DNA of 64,000 bases, taken from contig NZ_FNYZ01000020.1 in NCBI RefSeq assembly GCF_900109095.1, positions 1-64,000 of the forward strand, in the 5' to 3' direction. The DNA is from Sphingobium sp. AP50. GTDB lineage: Bacteria > Pseudomonadota > Alphaproteobacteria > Sphingomonadales > Sphingomonadaceae. The notes beneath the pieces were generated by a model. That model made no database searches. It saw nothing but the letters and a program-made list of their open reading frames with translations, and was not told the DNA's origin. The position numbers and the translations under genes are program-made. Below are positions 33,324 through 41,188 of the stretch, one piece after another (position 1 is the stretch's first letter; the number at the start of each line of letters is the position of its first letter).

Positions 33324-34118
33324 ATGGCAACACAGGCCTTTCCAGGCGAGGAGCGATCCTTTTCCATCGGCACGGTATTGAGCCGCACCTTCGGCACGCT
33401 GGGCAGCAATCCGGTTGCCACATTCGGCATCGCCTTTCTGTTCGGCGCGCTGCCGCAGGCACTCTATACCTATTTCATCGGCTCGACGCTGACCATGGCC
33501 GACCGGCAGAGCACTTTCGGGGTGATCGCCGTGTCGATCGCCTCCTTCGTCATCTTTCTGCTGCTGTCCATGCTGGTGCAGGGCGCTCTGGTCCGCGCGA
33601 CGCTGGCCCATAGTGAGGGGAAGCGGGCCAGTATCGGCGAATGCATCGGCACCGGCCTGTCGGTGGCGGTGCCGCTGATCGGCCTGACCATCCTGCTGGT
33701 TCTGGGGATCATGGCGGGCTTCATGCTGTTCCTGATACCCGGCATCATCCTTTACATGATGTGGTCGGTCGCGGTGCCCGCGCTGGTGGCGGAAAAATGC
33801 GGCATCTTCGGCGCCTTTTCCCGCAGTCGCTTCCTGACCAAGGGCGCGCGGTGGAAGATTTTCGGGCTGCAACTGCTGCTGCTGGTGCTGCTGTCGTTGC
33901 TGACATCCGTGCTGGGCGTCATCATGGTGGCGGGCGGAATGATGCCACAGCTGGCCAATGGCACCCTGGCCTTCTCTCCCACCTATCTGGCCCTGTCCGC
34001 CGTCAGCAACGTGCTGATGATCGCCTTCTGGAGCACGGCGCAGGCCAGCCTCTACACATCGCTGCGCAACTGGAAAGACGGCCCGCAGACCCGCGATCTG
34101 GCGGATATTTTTGCTTAG
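33324..34118 (+). CDS. Multi-spanning membrane protein of unknown function
   Basis: 264 aa from ATG 33324 (MATQAFPGEERSFSIG) with an AGGGGG ribosome site. Six or so helices; repeated patterns such as FGLQLLLLVLLSLLTSVLG and LFLIPGIILYMMWSVAVPALVAEKCG resemble the glycerophosphodiester-phosphodiesterase membrane domain/DUF7847-like group. The latter motif (PG-x8-W...P...E) is typical of these proteins. Divergent from the DUF4129 gene. No catalytic residues seen. Confidence 0.75.
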   Translation: MATQAFPGEERSFSIGTVLSRTFGTLGSNPVATFGIAFLFGALPQALYTYFIGSTLTMADRQSTFGVIAVSIASFVIFLLLSMLVQGALVRATLAHSEGKRASIGECIGTGLSVAVPLIGLTILLVLGIMAGFMLFLIPGIILYMMWSVAVPALVAEKCGIFGAFSRSRFLTKGARWKIFGLQLLLLVLLSLLTSVLGVIMVAGGMMPQLANGTLAFSPTYLALSAVSNVLMIAFWSTAQASLYTSLRNWKDGPQTRDLADIFA

Positions 34119-34141
34119 AACAGACAGCTATCAGTTTGTGT

Positions 34142-34210
34142 CGTCATTGCGAGCGCAGCGAAGCAATCCACAGCGCGCCATTGGATTGCTTCGCTGCGCT
34201 CGCAATGACG
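34142..34210. repeat. Palindromic repeat family A, copy 3
   Basis: A copy of the element at 8702 and 9789 with fully complementary arms (CGTCATTGCGAGCGCAGCG... and its complement). It lies 24 kb from the others, downstream of the six-helix protein gene. Confidence 0.9.
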
Positions 34211-34300
34211 GAGTGGATAAAAGTAAAATCATCGCACCATAGAATTACGGGCAGAAAAGGTTGCGACAGCCCCAGTTTCCACGGCTCGCCCTGCACCACG

Positions 34301-34336
34301 AAAAAGCGCCCCGGATCATCATCCGGGGCGCTTTTT
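34301..34336 (-). terminator. Bidirectional terminator between def and the repeat
   Basis: AAAAAGCGCCCCGGATCATC then ATCCGGGGCGCTTTTT: a 12-bp GC stem with A and T runs on both sides, so it works on either strand. It would end def transcripts. Confidence 0.9.
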
Positions 34337-34356
34337 CCGTTTAGCCCGCGAAAGGA

Positions 34357-34887
34357 TCAGGCCGCGCGGCGGGCCTTGGTCAGCTTCTTCATCAGCATGT
34401 CCCGCTTCAGGCGCGACAGATGGTCGATGAAGAGAATGCCTTCCAGATGATCCAGTTCATGTTGCAGACAGGTGGCGAGCAGACCTTCAAGCTGCTCTTC
34501 ATGGATGCGGCCTTCCCGGTCCATCCAGCTTGCGCGGATTACCGCCGGGCGCTCCACTTCGGCATATTGATCGGGGACAGACAGGCAGCCTTCCTGATAG
34601 ACCGACAGGTCTTCCGATCCCTTGAGGATTTCCGGATTGATGAACACCATCGGCTTCTTGACCGAAGGCGCATCCTCCGCATCCGATTCGGGTTCCTGAA
34701 GGTCGATCACCAGCACCCGCTTGGGCACGCCCACCTGTATCGCGGCCAGACCGATGCCCGGTGCGTCATACATGGTGTCGAACATATCATCGATCAGCGT
34801 TTGCAGATCATCATCGATAGCCTCGACAGGGGTCGAGATGGTGCGCAGGCGCGGATCGGGCGCTTCAAGAATGGGACGGATTGCCAT
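34357..34887 (-). CDS. def: Peptide deformylase
   Basis: 176 aa from ATG 34887 (MAIRPILEAPDPRLRTIS); the open frame further upstream is not family-like. All three motifs are present: GIGLAAIQVG, EGCLSVP (metal Cys) and QHELDHLEG (two metal His and the catalytic Glu). It removes the N-formyl group from nascent proteins. fmt, which adds formyl to initiator tRNA, is 0.9 kb away on the other strand with recR between. Confidence 0.97.
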   Translation of the reverse strand: MAIRPILEAPDPRLRTISTPVEAIDDDLQTLIDDMFDTMYDAPGIGLAAIQVGVPKRVLVIDLQEPESDAEDAPSVKKPMVFINPEILKGSEDLSVYQEGCLSVPDQYAEVERPAVIRASWMDREGRIHEEQLEGLLATCLQHELDHLEGILFIDHLSRLKRDMLMKKLTKARRAA

Positions 34888-35145
34888 GGGCCGAACATAG
34901 GCGGAACGGCGGAGAATATCAAGCGGAGGGCCGAGGGCAGGCATCGCCCATGCTGGCAGCGGATATCCATGGCACTGTTGGAAAGAGCGCGCTTAACTTC
35001 GCACATTTCCCGCAAATCTTGAAATTAAGCCATAAAAGTTGGAAATTATATTCCAGCCCCGCCGCTCCTTGACATCCTCCAGCCACAGGCCATCAACACC
35101 CGTCCTTCTTCGCATTCCCCGTGCGGATAGGACAGATTCGGCGGA

Positions 35146-35742
35146 TCAGCCCACCGGTCGCCTCGCCCGCAGCGCCTGTGCCAGCGTACCTTCATCCAGA
35201 TAGTCGAGTTCGCCGCCGACCGGCACGCCATGGGCCAGTTGGGTCAGGCGGATGGGGAAGCGCTCCAGCCGCTCGGCCAGATAATGGGCGGTGGTCTGCC
35301 CTTCCAGCGTGGCGTTCATCGCCAGCACCACTTCGTCCACCCCGCCCTGCTCCAGCCGGGCGACCAGCGCGTCGATGGTCAGGTCTTCGGGCCGTACCCC
35401 CTCCAGCGCGGACAGGCGACCGCCCAGCACATGGAAGCGGCCGGGGAAGAGGCGCGACTTGTCGAGCGCCCAGAGGTCCGACACATCCTCCACCACGCAC
35501 AAGGCGCGCGGATCGCGGCGATGGTCGGTGCAGATGCCGCAGGGATCGACCGTGTCGACATTGCCGCAGACATGGCAGGTAACGAGCCGCTCGTTCACCG
35601 CCTCCAGCGCGCGCAGCAACGGCTCCATCGCGCCTTCGCGCTTCTTGAGCAGGTGCAGCACCGCCCGGCGCGCCGAACGGGGGCCGAGTCCGGGCAGGCG
35701 GGACAGCGCCTGAGTCAATGCTTCGATTTCTGGTGAGGCCAT
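35146..35742 (-). CDS. recR: Recombination protein RecR
   Basis: 198 aa from ATG 35742 (MASPEIEALTQALSRLPGLG). Helix-hairpin-helix at LPGLGPRSARRAV, Cys4 zinc finger CHVCGNVDTVDPCGIC and a Toprim domain (ALCVVEDVSDLWAL; EVVLAMNATLEG). It works with RecO/RecF in gap repair. The usual dnaX-ybaB neighbours are absent. Divergent from fmt. Confidence 0.96.
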   Translation of the reverse strand: MASPEIEALTQALSRLPGLGPRSARRAVLHLLKKREGAMEPLLRALEAVNERLVTCHVCGNVDTVDPCGICTDHRRDPRALCVVEDVSDLWALDKSRLFPGRFHVLGGRLSALEGVRPEDLTIDALVARLEQGGVDEVVLAMNATLEGQTTAHYLAERLERFPIRLTQLAHGVPVGGELDYLDEGTLAQALRARRPVG

Positions 35743-35795
35743 ATCGTGAGATAAGGGGTTGCATGTCATCCCGACAAGAGCTTTGAGGCGGCATC

Positions 35796-36704
35796 ATGCG
35801 TATCATCTATATGGGCACCCCCGATTTCGCCGTTCCTGCGCTCGACGCGCTGGCGCAGGCCGGCCATGACGTCGTCGCGATTTACAGCCAGCCGCCCCGC
35901 CCCGCCGGTCGCGGCAAGGCGCTGCGCCCCTCCCCCGTCCATTTGCGGGCGGAGGAACTGGGTATCGAGGTGCGCACCCCGGTTTCGCTGAAGGATGCCG
36001 AGGTGCAGGCGGCTTTCGCCGCGCTGAACGCCGATGTTGCGGTGGTCGCCGCCTATGGGCTGATCCTGCCGCGCGCCGTGCTGGCCGCGCCGCGCCATGG
36101 CTGCATGAACATCCATGCTTCCCTGCTGCCGCGCTGGCGCGGGGCGGCGCCGATCCAGCGGGCGATCCTGTCGGGGGACAATGTGACGGGCGTCACCATC
36201 ATGGATATGGAAGCGGGTCTGGACACCGGCCCTATGCGCGCCAAGCATGTCACCCCGGTCGAGGGCAAGACCGCCGGCGCGCTGACCGCCGAACTGGCGC
36301 AGGCCGGCGCGGCGCTGATGGTGGAAGTGCTGGACGATATAGCGCTGCACCCGCCCATGGTGCAGCCCGAAGAGGGCGTCACTTATGCCGCCAAGATCGA
36401 CAAGGCGGAATCGCGCATCGATTTCAGCAAGGGCGCGCATCAGGTCGAACGGCTCGTTCGGGCCTTCAATCCTTTCCCCGGCGCTTTCTTTGAATATCAG
36501 GGCGAGCGTTTCCGCATCCTTGCCGGCCATATCGAACATCATGCCGGAACGCCGGGCGAATTGCTGGACGACAGCCTGCTGATCGGCTGCGGCCATGACG
36601 CGATCCGCCCGACGCTGATCCAGCGGGCGGGCAAGGGGGCGATGACGCCCGGCGAATTGCTGCGCGGCTTTGCCATGCCCGCCGGGAGCCGGGTGGATGG
36701 GTGA
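35796..36704 (+). CDS. fmt: Methionyl-tRNA formyltransferase
   Basis: 302 aa. MRIIYMGTPDFAVPALDAL opens the formyltransferase fold; catalytic Asn/His in MNIHASLLPRWRGAAPI and Asp in MEAGLDTGPM; C-terminal OB-like tRNA-binding domain from about residue 205. It formylates Met-tRNAi. A hairpin (36717-36737) and 42 bp separate it from truA. Confidence 0.97.
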   Translation: MRIIYMGTPDFAVPALDALAQAGHDVVAIYSQPPRPAGRGKALRPSPVHLRAEELGIEVRTPVSLKDAEVQAAFAALNADVAVVAAYGLILPRAVLAAPRHGCMNIHASLLPRWRGAAPIQRAILSGDNVTGVTIMDMEAGLDTGPMRAKHVTPVEGKTAGALTAELAQAGAALMVEVLDDIALHPPMVQPEEGVTYAAKIDKAESRIDFSKGAHQVERLVRAFNPFPGAFFEYQGERFRILAGHIEHHAGTPGELLDDSLLIGCGHDAIRPTLIQRAGKGAMTPGELLRGFAMPAGSRVDG

Positions 36705-36716
36705 CGCTTTTTTTAG

Positions 36717-36737
36717 CCCCTCCCTGAGAGGGAGGGG
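36717..36737 (+). repeat. Intercistronic hairpin between fmt and truA
   Basis: CCCCTCCC-TGAGA-GGGAGGGG, a perfect 8-bp stem. A TTTTTTT run precedes it rather than following it, so it is not a classic plus-strand terminator. The truA ribosome site GAGGGG lies in its 3' arm, so the stem might lower truA translation. Confidence 0.65.
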
Positions 36738-36746
36738 TGAAAAGGC

Positions 36747-37508
36747 ATGACCCGTTTCGCCTTCACCGTCGAATTTGACGGCCGCCCTTTCATGGGATGG
36801 CAGCGTCAGGCGCATGGCCCCAGCGTGCAGCAGACGATCGAGGATGCGATCTTCGCGGTCACGGGTGAGCGCGCCATCATCCATGCCGCCGGGCGTACCG
36901 ATGCAGGCGTGCACGGCCTCGCCATGCGCGCCCATGCGGAGATCGACAAGGCGATCAACCCCTTTCGCCTGATGGAGGCGATCAATGCGAAGATGCGGCC
37001 CAATCCGGTCGCGATCCTGGCGTGCGAAAAGGTGGCCGATGATTGGCACGCCCGTTTCTCCTGCATCGGGCGATCCTATGTCTATCGCATCGCCAACCGC
37101 CGCGCACCGCTGACCTTCGAAACCGGGCTGGCATGGCGGGTGATCCAGCCGCTCGATGCCGGGGCGATGCAGGATGCGGCGCAGATACTGGTCGGGCGGC
37201 ATGATTTTACCACCTTCCGCTCCGCCCATTGTCAGGCGCAAAGCCCGGTCAAGTCGATCGACCGGCTGGATGTCGAACGTGATGGCGACCGCATCGCCAT
37301 CCATGCGGCGGCGCGGTCTTTCCTGCATCATCAGGTGCGGTCGATGGTCGGCTGTCTGGCGATGGTCGGCATGGGACGGTGGTCGGCCGGCGACCTGCGC
37401 GATGCGCTGGAGGCGAAGGACCGGGCGGCGCTGGGTCTCAACGCCCCGCCGGACGGGCTCTATTTCGTGCGGGCGACCTACCCGTCAGATGAAGGCGGCG
37501 GCGCATAG
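36747..37508 (+). CDS. truA: tRNA pseudouridine(38-40) synthase
   Basis: 253 aa. Catalytic Asp52 in AAGRTDAGVHG; FTVEFDGRPFMGWQRQ and SFLHHQVRSMVGCL are family blocks. It modifies positions 38-40 of the anticodon arm of many tRNAs. Its last 24 bases overlap the end of the convergent PAS-GGDEF gene. Confidence 0.96.
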   Translation: MTRFAFTVEFDGRPFMGWQRQAHGPSVQQTIEDAIFAVTGERAIIHAAGRTDAGVHGLAMRAHAEIDKAINPFRLMEAINAKMRPNPVAILACEKVADDWHARFSCIGRSYVYRIANRRAPLTFETGLAWRVIQPLDAGAMQDAAQILVGRHDFTTFRSAHCQAQSPVKSIDRLDVERDGDRIAIHAAARSFLHHQVRSMVGCLAMVGMGRWSAGDLRDALEAKDRAALGLNAPPDGLYFVRATYPSDEGGGA

Positions 37509-38438
37509 CCGGTTCTTGCCGGCGCGCTTGGCGGTGCGCATGGCATCGTCGGCGCAGGCGATCAGCCGGTCGAGATCGACCGGATCGGGCACATCCGTCG
37601 TGACGATGCCGAAGCTGCCGCTGATCCCCATGCCATAGGTGGCCAGCGCCAGCCGGATCGCTTCGGCACTGTCCGACACCGGCTGATGGTCCCATTCGGT
37701 GGCGAGCAGCAGGAACTCGTCCCCGCCGATGCGCGCGACGATATCGCCGGGACAGGCCTGATCCTTCAGCAACTGGCCGACATCGACCAGACAGGCATCA
37801 CCGGCGGCATGGCCAAACGCATCGTTCAACTGCTTGAAGCCGTCCAGATCGACGTAGAGGAGGCTGACGCTGCGCCCCTGCCGCCCGGCATCGGCCAACA
37901 TGTCCCGCGCCCGGCAGGCAAAGCCACGGCGGTTGAGCAATCCGGTCAGCGCATCATGCACCGCCTCGAAACTGGCCTGACGCAAGTCGGACAGATCCTC
38001 GATCACGGCGACATAAAATTCAGGCTGATCCGCCTCATCCCGCGCCATCGCGACGGTCAGGTTGATCCAGATGATCGCCCCATCCGCCCGGACATAGCGC
38101 TTTTCCATGGAGTAGCGGGGTATCTCTCCACTGTTGAGGCGGGCCAGCAGGGCTTCGTCGGCGTTCAGATCATCGGGATGGGTGATCTGCTGGAAACCGG
38201 TACGGATCAGCGTGTCGGCATCATAGCCGCTGATCGCGCAGAAGCGCGGATTGACCAGCAGGAAGCGACCATCCAGCCCGACATGGGCGATGCCGACGGG
38301 CGCATGAAGGAAGGTCGCCTCGAACCGGCGCTGGGCCAGCGCCAGCGCCGCCGCCATGCTCTTGTCCATTGGCGAAAGGTCTGAAACCGGCCGATGATTG
38401 TCATTATTCGAAAAATGCCGGTGGGACTGCCTGCTCAT
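37485..38438 (-). CDS. PAS-GGDEF diguanylate cyclase
   Basis: 317 aa from ATG 38438, with AGAGGGGG upstream; ATG 38369 is an alternative. A PAS domain (about residues 30-150; APVGIAHVGLDGRFLLVNPRFCAISGYD) is followed by a PAC segment and a GGDEF domain with an intact active-site loop RIGGDEF. The allosteric inhibitory RxxD site is lost: the four residues at that position are CPGD. No membrane helix, so a cytoplasmic c-di-GMP synthase responding to a PAS ligand. Monocistronic. Confidence 0.92.
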   Translation of the reverse strand: MSRQSHRHFSNNDNHRPVSDLSPMDKSMAAALALAQRRFEATFLHAPVGIAHVGLDGRFLLVNPRFCAISGYDADTLIRTGFQQITHPDDLNADEALLARLNSGEIPRYSMEKRYVRADGAIIWINLTVAMARDEADQPEFYVAVIEDLSDLRQASFEAVHDALTGLLNRRGFACRARDMLADAGRQGRSVSLLYVDLDGFKQLNDAFGHAAGDACLVDVGQLLKDQACPGDIVARIGGDEFLLLATEWDHQPVSDSAEAIRLALATYGMGISGSFGIVTTDVPDPVDLDRLIACADDAMRTAKRAGKNRLCAAAFI

Positions 38439-38502
38439 GCCCCCTCTTGGCGGGCAACCCGTAAACAGAGGCTTTACCGTTGCTGCATTTCCGTAAAATT
38501 TC

Positions 38503-39222
38503 TCAAAGGCCGGCCTTGAACGGCGTGAAATCCGTACCGGAATCATAGATATCCAGCCCCTCGCGCCGCTTGACGAAGGCAACCATGGCATAGGTGACCG
38601 GGGTCAGGATCGCTTCCCAGCCAACCTTCATCGCCCAGTTGGTGACCATGACGGTCAACACCTGCGCATTGGTCCAGTCGCCGTAGAAAGCGAGGGGATA
38701 GAAAAGCAGGCTGTCGACCCCCTGCCCCACGATGGTCGAGCCGATGGTGCGCATCCACAAATGCCGCCCTTGCGTCAGCAGCTTCATCTTGGCGAGGACG
38801 AAGCTGTTGGCGAATTCGCCCGCCCAGAAGGCGCAGAGCGACGCGAAGACGATGCGCCAGGTGCTGCCAAATACCGCTTCATAGGCTTTCTGGTCGGGCC
38901 ACCCCTCCGCCGGGGGCAGCGCGACCACGACCCAGCTCATGAAGGCCATGAACAGCATCGCCGCAAAGCCCACCCAGACGCAGCGCCGCGCGCGGGCATA
39001 GCCATAGACTTCGGTCAGCACGTCGCCCAGCACATAGCCGAGCGGGAAGAAGAGAATGCCGGCACCAAAGGTGTAGCCACCCAGCGTCGACAGCTTCGCC
39101 GCGCCGATCAGGTTGGACAGCAGCAATATGGCGACGAAGGCGGCCATGAAGAAGTCATAATAACGCAAGGGGCGAGTACCCAGCGCCGCCGCGTCGATCT
39201 TGTGAATTGCCCCTTCGCTCAT
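38503..39222 (-). CDS. Queuosine precursor transporter (YhhQ/VUT family)
   Basis: 239 aa from ATG 39222 (MSEGAIHKIDAA); ATG 39231 is possible. Six helices. LSNLIGAAKL, FPLGYVLGDVLTEVYGYARAR and GQGVDSLLFYPLAFYG are the YhhQ signatures. Family members take up preQ0/preQ1 for tRNA queuosine. Next to tRNA-Arg. Confidence 0.9.
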   Translation of the reverse strand: MSEGAIHKIDAAALGTRPLRYYDFFMAAFVAILLLSNLIGAAKLSTLGGYTFGAGILFFPLGYVLGDVLTEVYGYARARRCVWVGFAAMLFMAFMSWVVVALPPAEGWPDQKAYEAVFGSTWRIVFASLCAFWAGEFANSFVLAKMKLLTQGRHLWMRTIGSTIVGQGVDSLLFYPLAFYGDWTNAQVLTVMVTNWAMKVGWEAILTPVTYAMVAFVKRREGLDIYDSGTDFTPFKAGL

Positions 39223-39292
39223 GACGATCATGCTTATCGAGCAGTCAGGCGATTGCAAGCGGGCGCGACGCCCGCTATCGCGGCATGCACAC

Positions 39293-39369
39293 GGCCCCGT
39301 AGCTCAGTTGGATAGAGCATCCGCCTTCTAAGCGGATGGTCACAGGTTCGAATCCTGTCGGGGTCACCA
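39293..39369 (+). tRNA. tRNA-Arg (TCT)
   Basis: 77-nt cloverleaf: acceptor GGCCCCG/CGGGGTC, D arm GCTC...GAGC, anticodon stem ATCCGC/GCGGAT around CTTCTAA (anticodon TCT), T arm CAGGTTCGAATCCTG, and encoded CCA. Left of it lies core genome and right of it insertion sequences and catabolic genes, so it may mark an integration boundary. Confidence 0.95.
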
Positions 39370-39505
39370 ATTTCATATCGGTTGTCAGCAAGACTGCTCC
39401 TTTACTTCATTTTCGTGATCCTCTGAGAAGCAGAGATGGCCAATTTCGGCCGTTTCGGTTTTAGAGGGTGTAGCGAAGTATGCGGTTTTCGCCGTCAGCG
39501 AGGAG

Positions 39506-40287
39506 TTAGGTCGCGTTGACAAAATACTTCAACCATAGCCTTGCTGCGGCGAGGTTGAGGAAGCTGAGGTAGGATAGCGCGGTTTTCTCGAAGCGGGTTG
39601 CGATGCGGCGCTGGTGTTTGAGGAAGCCGAACATGCGCTCGACGCGGTTGCGATCGCGATAGCGGCGATAGTCGGGGTGCTCTGGTGCCTTGCGGTTCGA
39701 ACGCGGCGGTATGACGGGCAGGATGTTGTGCAGGAGCAGGTTCTCTCGGAAACGGTCGCCGTCGTAGCCCTTGTCGGCGAGCAAGGCCGCAGGCTTTGGC
39801 ACCGGCATGGCCATGAGGCTATCGACACCGCCGTAATCGGAAGCCTCGCCGCCCGTCAGGTGGAAGCCGAGAGGGAGGCCTTGATTGTCGCAGCGGGCGT
39901 GGACCTTGCACGTAAAGCCGCCGCGTGATCGACCAAAAGCCTGCGCACAAGCCCCCCTTTTCCGCCCACGGCCGAGACATGGCCGCGAACCGTGGTGCTG
40001 TCGATCATGTGCTGCCAGTCGTCGGTCAGGCCGAGATCGACCAGAGTTTGCAGCATGGTATCCCAGACGCCTTGCTCGGCCCAGCGCCGGAACCGGACGT
40101 AGACCGAGTTCCATTTCCCATAGCGCTCATGCATGTCGCGCCAGGGGCATCCAACTCGCAGGACGTGCAGCATTCCATTGAGATAGCGCCGGTTATCTCC
40201 GGCCGGGCGAGCATGCCTGCCACGCTCGGGTGGGAGCAGCGGCCCGATCAAGTCCCATTCTGCGTCGCTCAGGTCGCCGCGATCCAT
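39506..40287 (-). CDS. IS5-family (IS427-like) transposase, -1 frameshifted
   Basis: 261 codons if one -1 frameshift is made. Frame A starts at ATG 40287 (MDRGDLSDAEWDLIGPLLPP), carries the N-terminal DUF4096-type domain and the first catalytic Asp (HMIDSTTVRGH), and would stop at 39856. Frame B carries GRSRGGFTCKVH, the second Asp (LLADKGYDGDRF) and Glu in NRVERMFGFLKH, and ends at 39506. The frames meet at GGAAAAGGGGGGC (minus strand, around 39950-39963), a slippery A/G run as used by such elements. The TAA stop is formed by the target-site TTAG at the element edge. Confidence 0.9.
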
Positions 40288-40360
40288 GCTTGCCCTTCCA
40301 AAAGGAAGGCTTGAATCAGAACTTCACCGGGTTGGGAATCCCTTTTGTCAACGCGTCCTA
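39507..40360 (-). mobile_element. Complete IS5-family insertion sequence (IS427-like)
   Basis: About 850 bp with terminal inverted repeats TAGGTCGCGTTGACAAAA (39507-39524) and, inverted, TAGGACGCGTTGACAAAA (40360-40343), one mismatch. The ends sit in TTAG (39506-39509) and CTAG (40358-40361), matching the YTAR target preference and short TA-containing duplication of this group. One transposase gene in two frames. It lies 137 bp after tRNA-Arg and abuts a truncated acetyltransferase gene. Confidence 0.88.
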
Positions 40361-40361
40361 G

Positions 40362-40538
40362 TCTGCAATCCGCGAGCTGAAATTGAAGCCGTGCGGCTCG
40401 CCGCGCACCGTGTGCATCATCGACGTTGCAAACACCGCCTCCACGAAACTTGCTGGCCGGTTGGACTTCCAGCAATATGGAACAGGGGTTTACCGTGAGG
40501 CCGACGTTGGAAAGTTTCAGTGTCCCGGTTCTCAGTGA
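40362..40538 (+). pseudogene. GNAT acetyltransferase, C-terminal remnant
   Basis: 58 in-frame codons starting at the insertion-sequence end and stopping at TGA 40536-40538. RTVCIIDVANTASTKLAGRL followed by DFQQYGTGVYREADVGKF resembles the C-terminal NTASxxLAExLGF...YR block of RimJ/RimL-type N-acetyltransferases. There is no start codon or N-terminal half, and no matching sequence lies on the other side of the insertion, so the rest was deleted. The similarity is by eye and moderate. Confidence 0.5.
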
Positions 40539-40572
40539 AGGCCTGCCCGGTCATCGTTCTCATCCCTTCAGG

Positions 40573-41070
40573 TCACTGCTGCACGATCACCGGCGCTGCA
40601 CGATTGATGAAGGATTTCAGCGTGAAGCTGCTCTGAATATGGGCGACATGCGGGATTTGCGTCAGCACTTCCAAAAAATCGCGATAGTGATCGAGGTCGC
40701 GCACGACAGCGCGCAACAGATAGTCTGCCCCGCCTGACATCAAGAAGCCACTCATGATCTCGGGCAGTTCGGCCGCCCGCGCTTCAAACGCCTCCAATGC
40801 AGTACGCACTTGCTTGTCGAGCGTCACGGACACGAAGACCGAAATGGCGCCCGCCAGCTTCTTTTCATCAAGCCTGGCGGAATAGCCGGTGATATAGCCC
40901 TGCTCTTCCAACGCACGGACACGACGGACCGTGGGCGTGAGACTGAGCCCGATATGCTCGGCCAGGTCGCTCCAGGTGGCGCGACCTTCGTCGCTCAGCC
41001 GCTGCATTATCTTGCGATCGTAGGAATCGAGCAACTTCATCTCCGCACTAACGCGATCCACATTAGGCAT
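40573..41070 (-). CDS. Lrp/AsnC family transcriptional regulator
   Basis: 165 aa from ATG 41070 (MPNVDRVSAEMKLLDSYDRKIMQRL); ATG 41040 is an alternative. HTH DEGRATWSDLAEHIGLSLTPTVRRVRALEEQGYI spans about residues 24-60, followed by the AsnC/RAM ligand domain (ISVFVSVTLDK...; SGGADYLLRAVVRDLDHYRDFL). Divergent from the indolepyruvate oxidoreductase operon with 118 bp between, so it probably senses an amino acid and controls that operon. Confidence 0.92.
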   Translation of the reverse strand: MPNVDRVSAEMKLLDSYDRKIMQRLSDEGRATWSDLAEHIGLSLTPTVRRVRALEEQGYITGYSARLDEKKLAGAISVFVSVTLDKQVRTALEAFEARAAELPEIMSGFLMSGGADYLLRAVVRDLDHYRDFLEVLTQIPHVAHIQSSFTLKSFINRAAPVIVQQ

Positions 41071-41188
41071 ATTTACTACATTATTTCCGAACAATGGCAA
41101 ATATCTCCACCTCAGCAACCAAAGACGGCAATCATTGGCAAGCATCACTTCCGCTTTCCCTATAGGCTTTACCCCAAGGAGAAACGCG

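Noticed and set aside
34888..35145. Possible small RNA gene in the def-recR gap (4.5S RNA genes often lie near recR/dnaX)
   Set aside because: The conserved GGTCAGG...GGAAGG...AGCAGC core of SRP RNA is not present, and no other RNA fold was convincing.
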